Origin: Streptomyces coacervatus
Lineage (GTDB): Bacteria; Actinomycetota; Actinomycetes; Streptomycetales; Streptomycetaceae
Assembly: GCF_029223485.1 (NCBI RefSeq)
Contig: NZ_JARHTP010000039.1
Coordinates: forward strand, 1-38,694
Direction of reading: 5' to 3'
Length of the DNA stretch: 38,694 nt
The position numbers and the translations under genes are program-made. Below the pieces are notes generated by a model, which had not been told where the DNA came from, did no database searches, and saw only the letters and a program-made list of their open reading frames with translations. Shown here piece by piece: positions 7,619 to 15,435 of the stretch; within the stretch, counting starts at the first letter, position 1; each line of letters starts with the position of its first letter.

Positions 7619-8754
7619 GGGTCCATACTCCAACGGTCACACTGCTGGGAGGGCCAAGTACGCAGGTCAGGCGGCGGTCCGTGAATCGGTCCGGCGGGTG
7701 GCGCAGGGGTGTTCGGTGAGGACGGGCTGCGGGGCCGGGCGGTGCCGGTGGGCGCGTGGCGTGTCGATGTACTCGGGTGGCGAGGTCGGGTACGTCGGCG
7801 GGTGCCGCCCCCCGTGAGAGAGGCGCCGAGCACGGCCGCGTCCAGGATCGCCTGGGCCGCGCCCTGGGCCTGGAACGGCACCATCGCGTGGGCGCTGTCG
7901 CCCAGCAGCGTCACCCGTCCGACGTTCCACCGGGCGAGCGGGGTACGGGTGTGGATGCCCCAGCGGAACACCTGCCCCGTGCGTTCCAGGACGCCGAGGA
8001 CCCGGGGGTCCCAGCCGTCGAACGCGCGCAGTTGCTCTCCCGGCTCGGCCCGGGCGGTCCACGACTCCTGCGCCGACTCCGTTCCGAACACGGCGACGAC
8101 GTTGAGGAGTTCCCTGCGGCGCACCCAGTAGTGCACGAAGTGCCGGCCCGGTCCGAGCCAGATCCCGGTGTCCGGCAGGTCCAGGTCGGCCACCTCCTCG
8201 GCCGGGAGCAGGGCCCGGTAGGCGGCGGTCTTCGAGAAGACCGCCTAGTCCGCGCCGAAGAGCTGCCGGCGGGCCGCCGACCGTATCCCGTCCGCGGCCA
8301 CGACCAGGTCCGCGGACAGGCGCTCGCCGCTCGCCGTTGTCACGTACGCGGACTCCTCGTCCTGGTCGATTCCCGCGACGACGGTGTTCAGGCGTACCGA
8401 CCCGGGTGGCACCGCTGCGGCCAGGGCCTGTTGCAGATCGGCCCGGTGGACCTGCAGATACGGCGCCCCGAACTCGTCCTCGACCTCGCGCCCCAGGGCG
8501 TAGCGGCAGATCTCCGCCCCGTCGGACCAGGCGCGGAAGCTCAGGTCGGCGGGACGGGCGGCCTGTGCAGCGACCGCGTCGAGCAGGTTCAGCCCGCGCA
8601 GGACGCGGGTGGCGTTGGGCGCGAGCTGGATCCCGGCACCGACCTCGGTGAAGCGCGGAGTCTGTTCGACGAGCGTGACGTCATGGCCGGCGCGGCGCAG
8701 GCTCAGCGTCGCGGCGAGTCCTCCGATGCCCGCCCCCACGACGATCGCTCTCAT
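7615..8754 (-). pseudogene. FAD-dependent monooxygenase (salicylate-hydroxylase-like) interrupted by an in-frame TAG
   Basis: The first part, 8754 to 8248, encodes an intact FAD-binding N-terminus: V-V-G-A-G-I-G-G-L at the start and D-L-V-V-A-A-D-G-I-R-S near residue 155. A TAG at 8245-8247 then interrupts it. The same frame continues at once with A-V-F-S-K-T-A-A-Y-R-A-L, the expected next segment of these enzymes. It later carries G-R-V-T-L-L-G-D-S-A-H-A-M-V-P-F-Q, the second FAD motif. Beyond about 7815 the sequence no longer looks like a monooxygenase C-terminus in any frame. The gene therefore has one nonsense mutation plus a lost or rearranged tail. A programmed readthrough cannot be excluded, but the missing tail argues for decay. 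Confidence 0.75.
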
Positions 8755-8879
8755 GGCACGACCTCACTTCGGCCTCACTTCGCGGATCGCGTCCACGCCC
8801 GACGGCCGGTGCGGACAGGGTACGAACACAACTCGGGCGCTGTACAAGGTGTTTCCGGCCAGTCGAGTGCTGCCGGTGT

Positions 8880-10625
8880 TCAGCCTCGATAGCCCCGCAG
8901 CTTCCGGTACAGCGTGGCGCGGGCAATGCCCAGGGCCGCCGCCGTGCGGGCCTTGTTGCCGCCGTGGCGGCGGAGGGCCTCCAGGATGGCGGCGCGCTCG
9001 GCGTGCTCCATCGGACTGAGGGGCCGGGGCGCGGGGCCCTCGCGCACGGGGTCCGGCAGCTCGCTGCGCCGGACGGGGCCGGTCGTGCGACGGTGCTCGG
9101 CCAATGCCCGTACCAGGTGGGCGAGTTCGGTTACATTGCCGGGCCACGGGTGCCGCTCCAGAGCGCGCAGCGCATCCAGTGTCCAGGTGAGCGGGGGCCG
9201 TCCCGGCGTCGGCCGAGGTGTCAGGGCGGTGAGCAACTCCCTGATGTCGTCAGGGCGTTCGCGCAGTGCGGGGAGGGTGACCGAGCGTGCGGCGAGGGTG
9301 TCCAGGAGCCGTTGGAGACATGGGCCGGGTGGGGTTCCGGGGGTGTAGGTGACCAGCAGGGGCACACCTGGATGCGCTGCGAGCAGCGAGTTGAGGGCCG
9401 CCGTGTCCGGTGGCGCGAGACGCTCGACATGACGGATGAGGACCGGGTGGCCGTTCACCAACTCGGCGGTGTCGATGCGGAGTTCACCTTCCGCCACGTC
9501 CATGGTCAAGGGGTTCGCGGCCAGTTCCCGGGCGAGCGACGTCTTGCCGGTGCCGCGCTCCCCGATGAGCAGCAGTGGCTCGGCGGATTCCGCCAGCTCC
9601 ACCGCACGGCCGACCGCATGCCGCCACGGCACCGATCGCCCGGCCGGCCCCACCACGGTCCGCGCGGCCGAGGCCACGACCGTGGGCCCCACCGGGTCGA
9701 GCACGGCGACCGCGCCGACGACCGCGCCCAGGTGAGGCACCGGGGTGAGGACCGCGGTACGTCCCGTGCCGTCCGGGAGCCGGATGCGGCGCAAGGCCGA
9801 AGGCGCACCGGAGCCGGCCCCTTCTGAAAGCAGGGCGCCCGCACCCCGCTCCAGCGCCTCCAGCCCCTCCGGCGACAGCAGCCGGGCCGCGGCCTCGCTG
9901 ACGAGCCGGTTGCGGCCGTCGAGGGCGACGACAGGGTGTGCCTGCTCTCCGACGGCCCGCAAGTACGCGTCCAGCAGCACCCGTTCCGCCGCCCGCGACC
10001 GCGAAAGGAGTTCCGCCTCGACGGCGATAGCGGCGGCCTCGGCGAGCGGGGCCCCCGGATGCGGCCCGCACCCGGCGCACAGCCCGGAGGCCACCGTCAC
10101 CGTGCCCAGCAGCCGCCCGGTCTCCGGCGCCCGCACCGGCACGCTGACCGCGGAGACGTCCTGCCACAGGTCGAGGAAGTGCTCGGGGCCGTGCACCTCG
10201 GCGCGGCGGTGGGTGTGCCGCGCGAGGGCCGCGCTGTTGTGGCCGACGACCTGCTCGGAGAGGTCGTGGCAGGGGTCGCTCGGCCCCTGCCCGCTCGCCC
10301 ACAGCACCCGCAGCCGCTCGTCGGTGAGAACGAGTGAGGTCCGCCCGGTGCCGAGCGTGGGGGCGATCCGGTCGAGAACGGGTCGGGCCGCATTGAGCAG
10401 GGGAGGCTCCGGCGCCCGTAGAGAATGCCGAGGAGCGCCCGCCGCCGGGTCCTGGACGTCGTGTCGTACGCCGAAGAACCGGGCACGCTTCCAGGCGGCG
10501 ACGACGTCCTCCGGCACCCCGTCCGGCAGTTGCTGACCCAGTAGGAACAACTCGCGGGCCCTGCGCAGCGAAGCGAGGGCAGGGCGGACGGCGGGGTGTT
10601 CGGCGGTGGTCACGGCACCGTTCAC
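8880..10625 (-). CDS. AcoR/Fis-type bacterial enhancer-binding-protein-like regulator with a reduced AAA+ domain
   Basis: The protein has 581 residues. Residues 1-320 look like a GAF/PAS-type sensor region containing a C-x-x-C (residues 183-186). A shortened AAA+ domain follows: Walker A G-E-R-G-T-G-K-T at 355-362, L-R-E-R-P-D-D-I at 454-461 and H-P-W-P-G-N-V-T-E-L at 492-501. A Fis-type helix-turn-helix lies at about 541-581 (N-K-A-R-T-A-A-A-L-G-I-A-R-A-T-L-Y-R-K-L). The sigma-54-contacting G-A-F-T-G-A loop is absent, and the Walker B position reads V-L-I-R-H-V-E instead of hydrophobics plus D-E. Streptomycetes are known to lack sigma-54, so it probably acts as a simple DNA-binding sensor. 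Start is GTG at 10623-10625. It diverges from the FAD monooxygenase, with a strong dyad between them. Confidence 0.87.
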   Translation of the reverse strand: MNGAVTTAEHPAVRPALASLRRARELFLLGQQLPDGVPEDVVAAWKRARFFGVRHDVQDPAAGAPRHSLRAPEPPLLNAARPVLDRIAPTLGTGRTSLVLTDERLRVLWASGQGPSDPCHDLSEQVVGHNSAALARHTHRRAEVHGPEHFLDLWQDVSAVSVPVRAPETGRLLGTVTVASGLCAGCGPHPGAPLAEAAAIAVEAELLSRSRAAERVLLDAYLRAVGEQAHPVVALDGRNRLVSEAAARLLSPEGLEALERGAGALLSEGAGSGAPSALRRIRLPDGTGRTAVLTPVPHLGAVVGAVAVLDPVGPTVVASAARTVVGPAGRSVPWRHAVGRAVELAESAEPLLLIGERGTGKTSLARELAANPLTMDVAEGELRIDTAELVNGHPVLIRHVERLAPPDTAALNSLLAAHPGVPLLVTYTPGTPPGPCLQRLLDTLAARSVTLPALRERPDDIRELLTALTPRPTPGRPPLTWTLDALRALERHPWPGNVTELAHLVRALAEHRRTTGPVRRSELPDPVREGPAPRPLSPMEHAERAAILEALRRHGGNKARTAAALGIARATLYRKLRGYRG

Positions 10626-10674
10626 CCTATCGGGGGCGGTTGAACGCGCAACAAACCGGTAGTGGTGCGGCGCA

Positions 10675-10693
10675 GTGTCTCGTATTGAGACAC
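10675..10693. promoter_or_regulatory. Perfect dyad GTGTCTC-N5-GAGACAC, probable binding site of the divergent regulator
   Basis: Two perfect 7-base arms flank GTATT, about 50 bases before the regulator start and about 70 bases before the monooxygenase start. The size (TGT-N11-ACA) suits a dimeric Fis-type helix-turn-helix. The core TGTCTCGTATTGAGAC matches the elements at 12529, 12551 and 13554 in spacing and in most fixed positions. Confidence 0.7.
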
Positions 10694-10763
10694 CCGAGTT
10701 CCCGGCTCCGCGTACATGATCTTGAACAGTCGGCGCCTGTTCTCATTCCCTGGAGCGTTTCCC

Positions 10764-12521
10764 GTGCACACCGTCGAGCCCGATGTCGTGACCGACGTAC
10801 TGATCGTCGGAAGCGGCCCCGCGGGCGCCTCCGCCGCGCTCGCCCTCAGCACCTACGGCGTACCGAACATCGTCGTCACCCGCTACGCGAGCCTCGCCGA
10901 CACACCCCGGGCACACATCACCAACCAGCGCACCATGGAGGTACTGCGTGACCTCGGCGTGGAGCAGGAGGTCGTGGCCAGGGCGACCCCGCAGCACCTG
11001 ATGGGCAACACCACCTTCTGCACCAGCCTCGCCGGCGAGGAGCTCGGCCGGGTCCGCTCCTGGGGCAACGACCCGCTCGTCCAGGCCGAGCACGAACTCG
11101 CCAGCCCCACCCGCATGTGCGACATGCCTCAGCACCTCATGGAGCCCGTGCTCATCGATGCCGCCGTGGCGCGCGGCACGCAGCTGCGCTTCAGCACGGT
11201 CTACAAGTCCTTCGCCCAGGACGACTTCGGGGTGACGGTGACCGTCGAGGACCGGCTGCGCGGCGACGAGTACACCATCCGCGCCAAGTACCTGATCGGC
11301 GCGGACGGCGGCCGCTCGCAGGTCGCCGAGGACGCCGGGCTGCCGATGGGCGGCCAGATGGGGGTCGCCGGGAGCATCAACATCGTCTTCGACGCGGACT
11401 TGTCCAAGTACACCGCGCACCGGCCCTCCACCCTCTACTGGGTGCTCACCCCCGGCGCCACCGTCGGAGGCATCGGGGCCGGCCTGGTGCGCTGCGTCCG
11501 GCCCTGGCACGAGTGGCTGATCGTCTGGGGCTACGACGTCACCGCCGGCGCCCCCGACCTGACCACCGAGTACGCCGAGTCCGTCGTACGCCAACTGGTC
11601 GGCGACGACGACATCCCCGTAACCATCAGGTCGTCCTCGGCCTGGACCGTCAACGAGATGTACGCCGAGACCTACTCCGACGGCCGGGTCTTCTGCGCCG
11701 GAGACGCCACGCACCGCCATCCGCCGTCCAACGGCCTCGGCTCCAACACCTCGATCCAGGACTCCTACAACCTGGCCTGGAAGCTCAAGCTCGTCCTCGA
11801 CGGCACCGCGTCCCCGAAGCTCCTGGACACCTACACCGCCGAACGCGCCCCGATCGGCAGGCAGATCGTCACCCGCGCCAACAAGTCCATCGGCGAGACC
11901 GCCCCGATCTTCGAGGCGCTCGACGGACTCTCCCCGCAGACCCCCGAGCAACTGTGGGCCAACATCGCCGCCCGCAAGGAGGATTCGGAGGCGGCGCAGA
12001 AGCAGCGGGCGAAGCTGCGCGAGGCGATCGCCTTCAAGATGTACGAGTTCAACGCGCACGGCGTCGACCTCAACCAGCGCTACACCTCCGCAGCGATCGT
12101 CCCCGACGGCACCGACGACCCCGGCTTCGACCGCGACCCCGAGCTGCACCACCAGCCCTCCTCCCGCCCCGGCGCCAAGCTCCCGCACGCCTGGATCACC
12201 TCGGGCACCCGCACCCTGTCCACGCTCGACACCGTCGGCCGGGGCCGCTTCACCCTGATCACCGGCATCGGCGGGGCGGACTGGGTGCGCGCTGCCGAGG
12301 CCCAGGACCTGGAGATCGCCACCGTCGTCATCGGACCCGGCCAGGAGTACGAGGACCCGTACGGCGACTGGGCGCGGCTGAGCGAGGTGGCCGACGGGGG
12401 AGCGCTGCTCGTACGGCCCGACGGGTACGTGGCGTTCCGGCACGCAACGGCGGCCGTGTCCGGCGAGCAGGCCGAGCTGCTGCTGGGCCAGACCGTGCGG
12501 CGGATCCTCGGGCACGCCTGA
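10764..12521 (+). CDS. FAD-dependent aromatic monooxygenase (phenol 2-monooxygenase/TfdB-like)
   Basis: This class A flavoprotein hydroxylase has 585 residues and would insert one oxygen atom into an aromatic substrate using NAD(P)H and O2. The N-terminal Rossmann motif is I-V-G-S-G-P-A-G. L-I-G-A-D-G-G-R-S supplies the conserved D-G. F-C-A-G-D-A-T-H-R-H-P-P-S-N-G-L-G-S-N supplies the G-D motif that binds the flavin ribityl chain. The last 100 residues form a thioredoxin-like domain ending in L-L-V-R-P-D-G-Y-V-A-F-R, as in phenol hydroxylases and polyketide hydroxylases. I chose the GTG at 10764, which has GGAG about eight bases upstream; an ATG at 10716 adds residues without homology and lacks a ribosome site. 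It diverges from the enhancer-binding-type regulator and is followed by the YceI gene. Confidence 0.88.
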   Translation: MHTVEPDVVTDVLIVGSGPAGASAALALSTYGVPNIVVTRYASLADTPRAHITNQRTMEVLRDLGVEQEVVARATPQHLMGNTTFCTSLAGEELGRVRSWGNDPLVQAEHELASPTRMCDMPQHLMEPVLIDAAVARGTQLRFSTVYKSFAQDDFGVTVTVEDRLRGDEYTIRAKYLIGADGGRSQVAEDAGLPMGGQMGVAGSINIVFDADLSKYTAHRPSTLYWVLTPGATVGGIGAGLVRCVRPWHEWLIVWGYDVTAGAPDLTTEYAESVVRQLVGDDDIPVTIRSSSAWTVNEMYAETYSDGRVFCAGDATHRHPPSNGLGSNTSIQDSYNLAWKLKLVLDGTASPKLLDTYTAERAPIGRQIVTRANKSIGETAPIFEALDGLSPQTPEQLWANIAARKEDSEAAQKQRAKLREAIAFKMYEFNAHGVDLNQRYTSAAIVPDGTDDPGFDRDPELHHQPSSRPGAKLPHAWITSGTRTLSTLDTVGRGRFTLITGIGGADWVRAAEAQDLEIATVVIGPGQEYEDPYGDWARLSEVADGGALLVRPDGYVAFRHATAAVSGEQAELLLGQTVRRILGHA

Positions 12522-12523
12522 CG

Positions 12524-12566
12524 GCGACTGTCCGGAACTGAGACGGCGACAGTTCAGAACTGAAAG
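12524..12566 (+). promoter_or_regulatory. Tandem imperfect 21-base repeat before the YceI gene, candidate regulator sites
   Basis: Two copies in a 22-base register (12524-12544 and 12546-12566) each start GCGAC and contain GAACTGA. The first has core TGTCCGGAACTGAGAC (12529-12544). The second has AGTTCAGAACTGAAAG, which includes the perfect dyad CAGTTC-A-GAACTG (12550-12562). The first core agrees with the divergent-promoter dyad at 12 of 16 positions. The sites end about ten bases before the YceI start codon, so they could act on initiation or represent a short leader. Confidence 0.55.
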
Positions 12567-12575
12567 GTGAACCAC

Positions 12576-13487
12576 ATGCCCCTCGGACTGCTCCGGCGGC
12601 GACTGAAGAATGCCTCCGGGAGCCCCGCGGGGCTCACGCTGCCGGTCCCGTCCGGCGCGGGCGTCCTCGTGCGCGAGGTCCTCGACCCGGTGAACCAGCC
12701 CCTCGGCGGCGCCGATGTGACGGTGACGGAACTCCGCGGCCACCAGGTCTCGGCGCGCGGCACCACGGACCCGTACGGCCTGTTCATGGCGGTCCTGCCG
12801 CCGGGCGGCTACAGCCTGATGGTCGTGGCGGAGGGGCTGGAACCCCACCGGGAGACGGTCGAGGTCGTCGCCGAGGCCGGCGTCGAGTCGCAGCGCGTAT
12901 GGCTCCAGCCGGCCCGGCAGGCGGAGCTCCCGGTCCCCGGCACCTGGCTCTTCGATCCGCCGCACACGGCGATCCGCTTCATCGCCAAGCATGTCGGCAT
13001 GGCCCATGTGCACGGCCGTTTCGAACGTTTCGAGGGCGGCATCCAGGTCGCCCAGGACGTGTCCGACTCCCGGGTCCACGTGCGCATCGACGCTTCGAGC
13101 ATCACCACGGGCAACAACACCCGGGACACACATCTGCGTTCCGCCGACTTCCTCGATGTCGACCGCTTTCCGTACATCGACTTCAGGAGCACCCGCTTCG
13201 CCTACCGGGGCGGCCGCAAGTGGTCACTGCTGGGCAGCCTGACGATGCATGGCGTCAGTCGCTCGGTGTCACTGGACACGACCTACCTCGGCATGGTCAA
13301 CGGCGGCTACGGCGAGGAACTCCGCTGCGCCGCGCTCGCCAAGGCCGAGCTGCACCGCGAGGACTACACCCTCAACTGGCGTTCCATGCTTGCCCGTGGG
13401 ATCGCGGTGGTCGGACCGACGGTCCAACTGGAGCTGGATGTCCAGGCGATGTACCGCACGCATGACACACCGACACCACCCGAGTAG
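12576..13487 (+). CDS. YceI-family lipid-binding protein with an N-terminal carboxypeptidase-regulatory-like domain
   Basis: The protein has 303 residues. Residues about 27-105 resemble a carboxypeptidase regulatory-like beta-sandwich (V-L-V-R-E-V-L-D-P-V-N-Q-P-L-G-G-A-D-V, then D-P-Y-G-L-F and P-P-G-G-Y-S-L). Residues about 112-300 form a YceI domain: W-L-F-D-P-P-H-T-A-I-R-F, then V-H-G-R-F-E-R-F-E-G-G, then H-L-R-S-A-D-F-L-D-V and F-P-Y-I-D-F. YceI proteins are lipocalin-like barrels known to bind polyisoprenoids or amphiphiles. No signal peptide is visible, which is unusual for periplasm-type YceI but common in actinomycetes. Start is ATG at 12576, with GAAAGG eight or so bases upstream. 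It sits between the monooxygenase and a UbiA-like prenyltransferase, consistent with a role as an isoprenoid or lipid carrier. Confidence 0.85.
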   Translation: MPLGLLRRRLKNASGSPAGLTLPVPSGAGVLVREVLDPVNQPLGGADVTVTELRGHQVSARGTTDPYGLFMAVLPPGGYSLMVVAEGLEPHRETVEVVAEAGVESQRVWLQPARQAELPVPGTWLFDPPHTAIRFIAKHVGMAHVHGRFERFEGGIQVAQDVSDSRVHVRIDASSITTGNNTRDTHLRSADFLDVDRFPYIDFRSTRFAYRGGRKWSLLGSLTMHGVSRSVSLDTTYLGMVNGGYGEELRCAALAKAELHREDYTLNWRSMLARGIAVVGPTVQLELDVQAMYRTHDTPTPPE

Positions 13488-13553
13488 TTCACTCAGCGGA
13501 GTCATGCGACACACCCTGCGCACCAATTCTTCACGGGGATGGGGGTAAGAAGA

Positions 13554-13569
13554 TGTCCAAAACTGAAGC
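13554..13569 (+). promoter_or_regulatory. Candidate regulator site upstream of the prenyltransferase gene
   Basis: TGTCCAAAACTGAAGC matches the core of the site at 12529 (TGTCCGGAACTGAGAC) at the TGTCC, AACTGA and spacing positions. It lies about 20 bases before the EboC-like start. A GTAGGGT stretch follows at about 13577 and could be part of a -10 region. It is the fourth member of the motif set. Confidence 0.45.
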
Positions 13570-13589
13570 AGTGGGCGTAGGGTCCGATC

Positions 13590-14489
13590 ATGCACGGCCC
13601 GAACGACCGAAATTCCTCCCCCCGCCTGGCTGATCTGGCGCAACTCGTCCGTCTGCCCGCCGCGTTGAGCGTGCCCGGTGACGTCCTGGCGGGAGCCGTC
13701 GCGAGCACCGGGATGCCCCCGCCTCGCATCCTCGGCACCATGGCATCGTCCGTCGCCCTCTACTGGGCCGGAATGGCGCTCAACGACTACGCGGACGCGA
13801 CCGTCGACGCGGTGGAGCGACCCGAACGCCCCGTCCCCTCCGGGCGAGTCGCCCGCCGTACCGCGCTGGCCACCGCATGCGGTCTCACCGCGGCCGGCCT
13901 CGGCCTGGCCGCCCTGACCGGCGGACGGCAGGCGCTGGGCGTTGCCCTTCCGCTCACCGGGTTGGTCTGGGCGTACGACCTGGGCCTCAAGTCCACTCCG
14001 GCCGGTCCCGCCGCCATGGCGGGCGCACGGGCGCTGAACGTCCTGGCCGGGGCGGAGCCGGGACGCCGGGCGTCCGCGCTGCCGGCCGCCCTGCTGACCG
14101 GCGCGCATACCTACACGGTCACGGCACTGAGCCGCCACGAGGTGTCGGGTGCGACGCGTGCGCTGCCCGCCACCACTCTGGCGGGATCCACCGCAACCGC
14201 CTTGGCAGCCGCGGCACTTCCCGGCGTACGACGACGTAACGCGTCCGCCCGGATCGGCGCCGCCGTCGGAGCGCTCGGCTACCTCGCCTCGTACGGCACC
14301 GCGCAGGCACGCGCGGCGCGTGAGCCCTCCGCTGTGAACGTCCGCAATGCCGTCGGCACCGGGATCATGTCGCTGATGCCCCTGCAGGCGGCGCTCACCG
14401 CGGGCGGCGGGGGAGCGGGGCTCGCCGGGGTGCTGGCCGCGGCGCATCCGCTGGCGCGCAGACTCGCCCGGAAGGTGTCGCCGACGTGA
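13590..14489 (+). CDS. eboC: UbiA-like prenyltransferase, SCO3242/EboC type
   Basis: This is an integral membrane prenyltransferase of about 299 residues with many alternating hydrophobic segments. Two aspartate-rich regions are visible. The first, N-D-Y-A-D-A-T-V-D near residue 65-73, matches the N-D-x-x-D-x-x-x-D motif of UbiA enzymes. The second is degenerate (W-A-Y-D-L-G-L-K-S). The family transfers an isoprenoid chain to a polar acceptor at the membrane. In ebo clusters EboC is this component. Start is ATG at 13590, with no strong ribosome site, so the message may be nearly leaderless. Its stop overlaps the GTG of the next gene by four bases, showing translational coupling. The assignment rests on the aspartate motif plus the five following genes. 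Confidence 0.82.
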   Translation: MHGPNDRNSSPRLADLAQLVRLPAALSVPGDVLAGAVASTGMPPPRILGTMASSVALYWAGMALNDYADATVDAVERPERPVPSGRVARRTALATACGLTAAGLGLAALTGGRQALGVALPLTGLVWAYDLGLKSTPAGPAAMAGARALNVLAGAEPGRRASALPAALLTGAHTYTVTALSRHEVSGATRALPATTLAGSTATALAAAALPGVRRRNASARIGAAVGALGYLASYGTAQARAAREPSAVNVRNAVGTGIMSLMPLQAALTAGGGGAGLAGVLAAAHPLARRLARKVSPT

Positions 14490-15340
14490 CCCCGATACCC
14501 GCCGAGCGGCTCCGGTTCGGGTTCGGCACCAACGGCTTCGTCAACCACCGCCTCGACGACGTACTGACCGTGCTCGCCGACCTGGGCTACGACTCCGTCG
14601 GCCTCACCCTCGACCATGCCCACCTCGACCCGTTCGCCGCCGACCTGCCCCGGCAAGTCGCCCATCTGGCACGGCGGTTGGACCGCCTCGGCCTGGCGGT
14701 CATGGTGGAGACCGGGGCGCCGTACCTGCTGGATCCCTGGCACCAGCACCTCCCCACCCTGATGTCCGCCTCCGGCGCCGAGCGGCGCCTCGACCTCCTG
14801 GCGCGCGCCGTGCGCATCGCCGCCGACCTGGGCGCCCCGGCCGTCCACCTGTGCAGCGGCCCGGCACCCGAGGGAGTGCCGGAGGAGGAGGCCTTCAAGC
14901 GGCTGACCGCGGGATGCGAAGAGGTCCTGGACATCGCCCGCGAGCACGGAGTGGCCCTGGGGTTCGAGCCCGAGCCGTACATGTTCATCGACACCGTGCA
15001 ACGCGTGCTGGACCTGCGCCACCGGCTCGGCGACCCCGACGGGTTCGGCATCACGCTCGACATCGGCCACGCGCACTGCGTCGACGACCTGCCCCTGCTC
15101 GACTGCATCGCCCTGACGGCGCCGCATCTGGTGAACGTGCAGATCGAGGACATGCGGCGCGGTGTGCACGAGCATCTCGAACTCGGCGCGGGCGAGATCG
15201 ACTTCCCGCCCGTGCTGGCCGCGCTGAAGGCCGCCGGTTACCGGGGGCCCGTGTCCGTGGAGATCCAGGGCGCCTCCCTGAACGCCCCCCAAGTGGCCTA
15301 CCGCTCCCTGGAGTTCCTGAAGGCCGCCGAGCCCGTCTGA
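14486..15340 (+). CDS. Sugar-phosphate isomerase/epimerase-like TIM barrel (AP-endonuclease 2 fold)
   Basis: The protein has 284 residues with a xylose-isomerase-like TIM barrel. Metal-ligand candidates are the glutamates in G-F-E-P-E-P (about residue 165), the aspartate and histidines in L-D-I-G-H-A-H (about residue 192) and the glutamate in V-S-V-E-I-Q-G near the C-terminus. This is the usual pattern for IolE/IolI-type enzymes and related epimerases. Start is GTG at 14486, overlapping the prenyltransferase stop (GTGA). It belongs to the ebo-like operon, where a similar TIM barrel (EboE) is also present further on, so the cluster has two. The exact reaction is unknown. A sugar or cyclitol phosphate is the likely ligand. 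Confidence 0.82.
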   Translation: MTPIPAERLRFGFGTNGFVNHRLDDVLTVLADLGYDSVGLTLDHAHLDPFAADLPRQVAHLARRLDRLGLAVMVETGAPYLLDPWHQHLPTLMSASGAERRLDLLARAVRIAADLGAPAVHLCSGPAPEGVPEEEAFKRLTAGCEEVLDIAREHGVALGFEPEPYMFIDTVQRVLDLRHRLGDPDGFGITLDIGHAHCVDDLPLLDCIALTAPHLVNVQIEDMRRGVHEHLELGAGEIDFPPVLAALKAAGYRGPVSVEIQGASLNAPQVAYRSLEFLKAAEPV

Positions 15341-15421
15341 CGCCGAGCCGTCAGGGCGAGTGCGTCGTACAGCATCAACTACCCACCCCCGTAAGAGCGT
15401 TGCCGTACCCATATCCGAAAC

Positions 15422-15427
15422 AGGAGG
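15422..15427 (+). promoter_or_regulatory. Strong ribosome binding site AGGAGG that fixes the EboA start
   Basis: AGGAGG lies eight bases before the GTG at 15436. The reading frame is open much further upstream, back to 14851, but only inside the preceding gene. This site decides that EboA begins at 15436. Confidence 0.8.
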
Positions 15428-15435
15428 TATGCGCG

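Noticed and set aside
10743..13133. A very long open frame (about 796 residues) on the minus strand
   Set aside because: It lies opposite the clear FAD monooxygenase and YceI genes and has the low-complexity A/G/R/V composition of an antisense frame in GC-rich DNA.
14851..15435. 5' extension of the EboA frame back to 14851
   Set aside because: It overlaps the whole second half of the TIM-barrel gene in another frame, and AGGAGG before the GTG at 15436 marks the real start.
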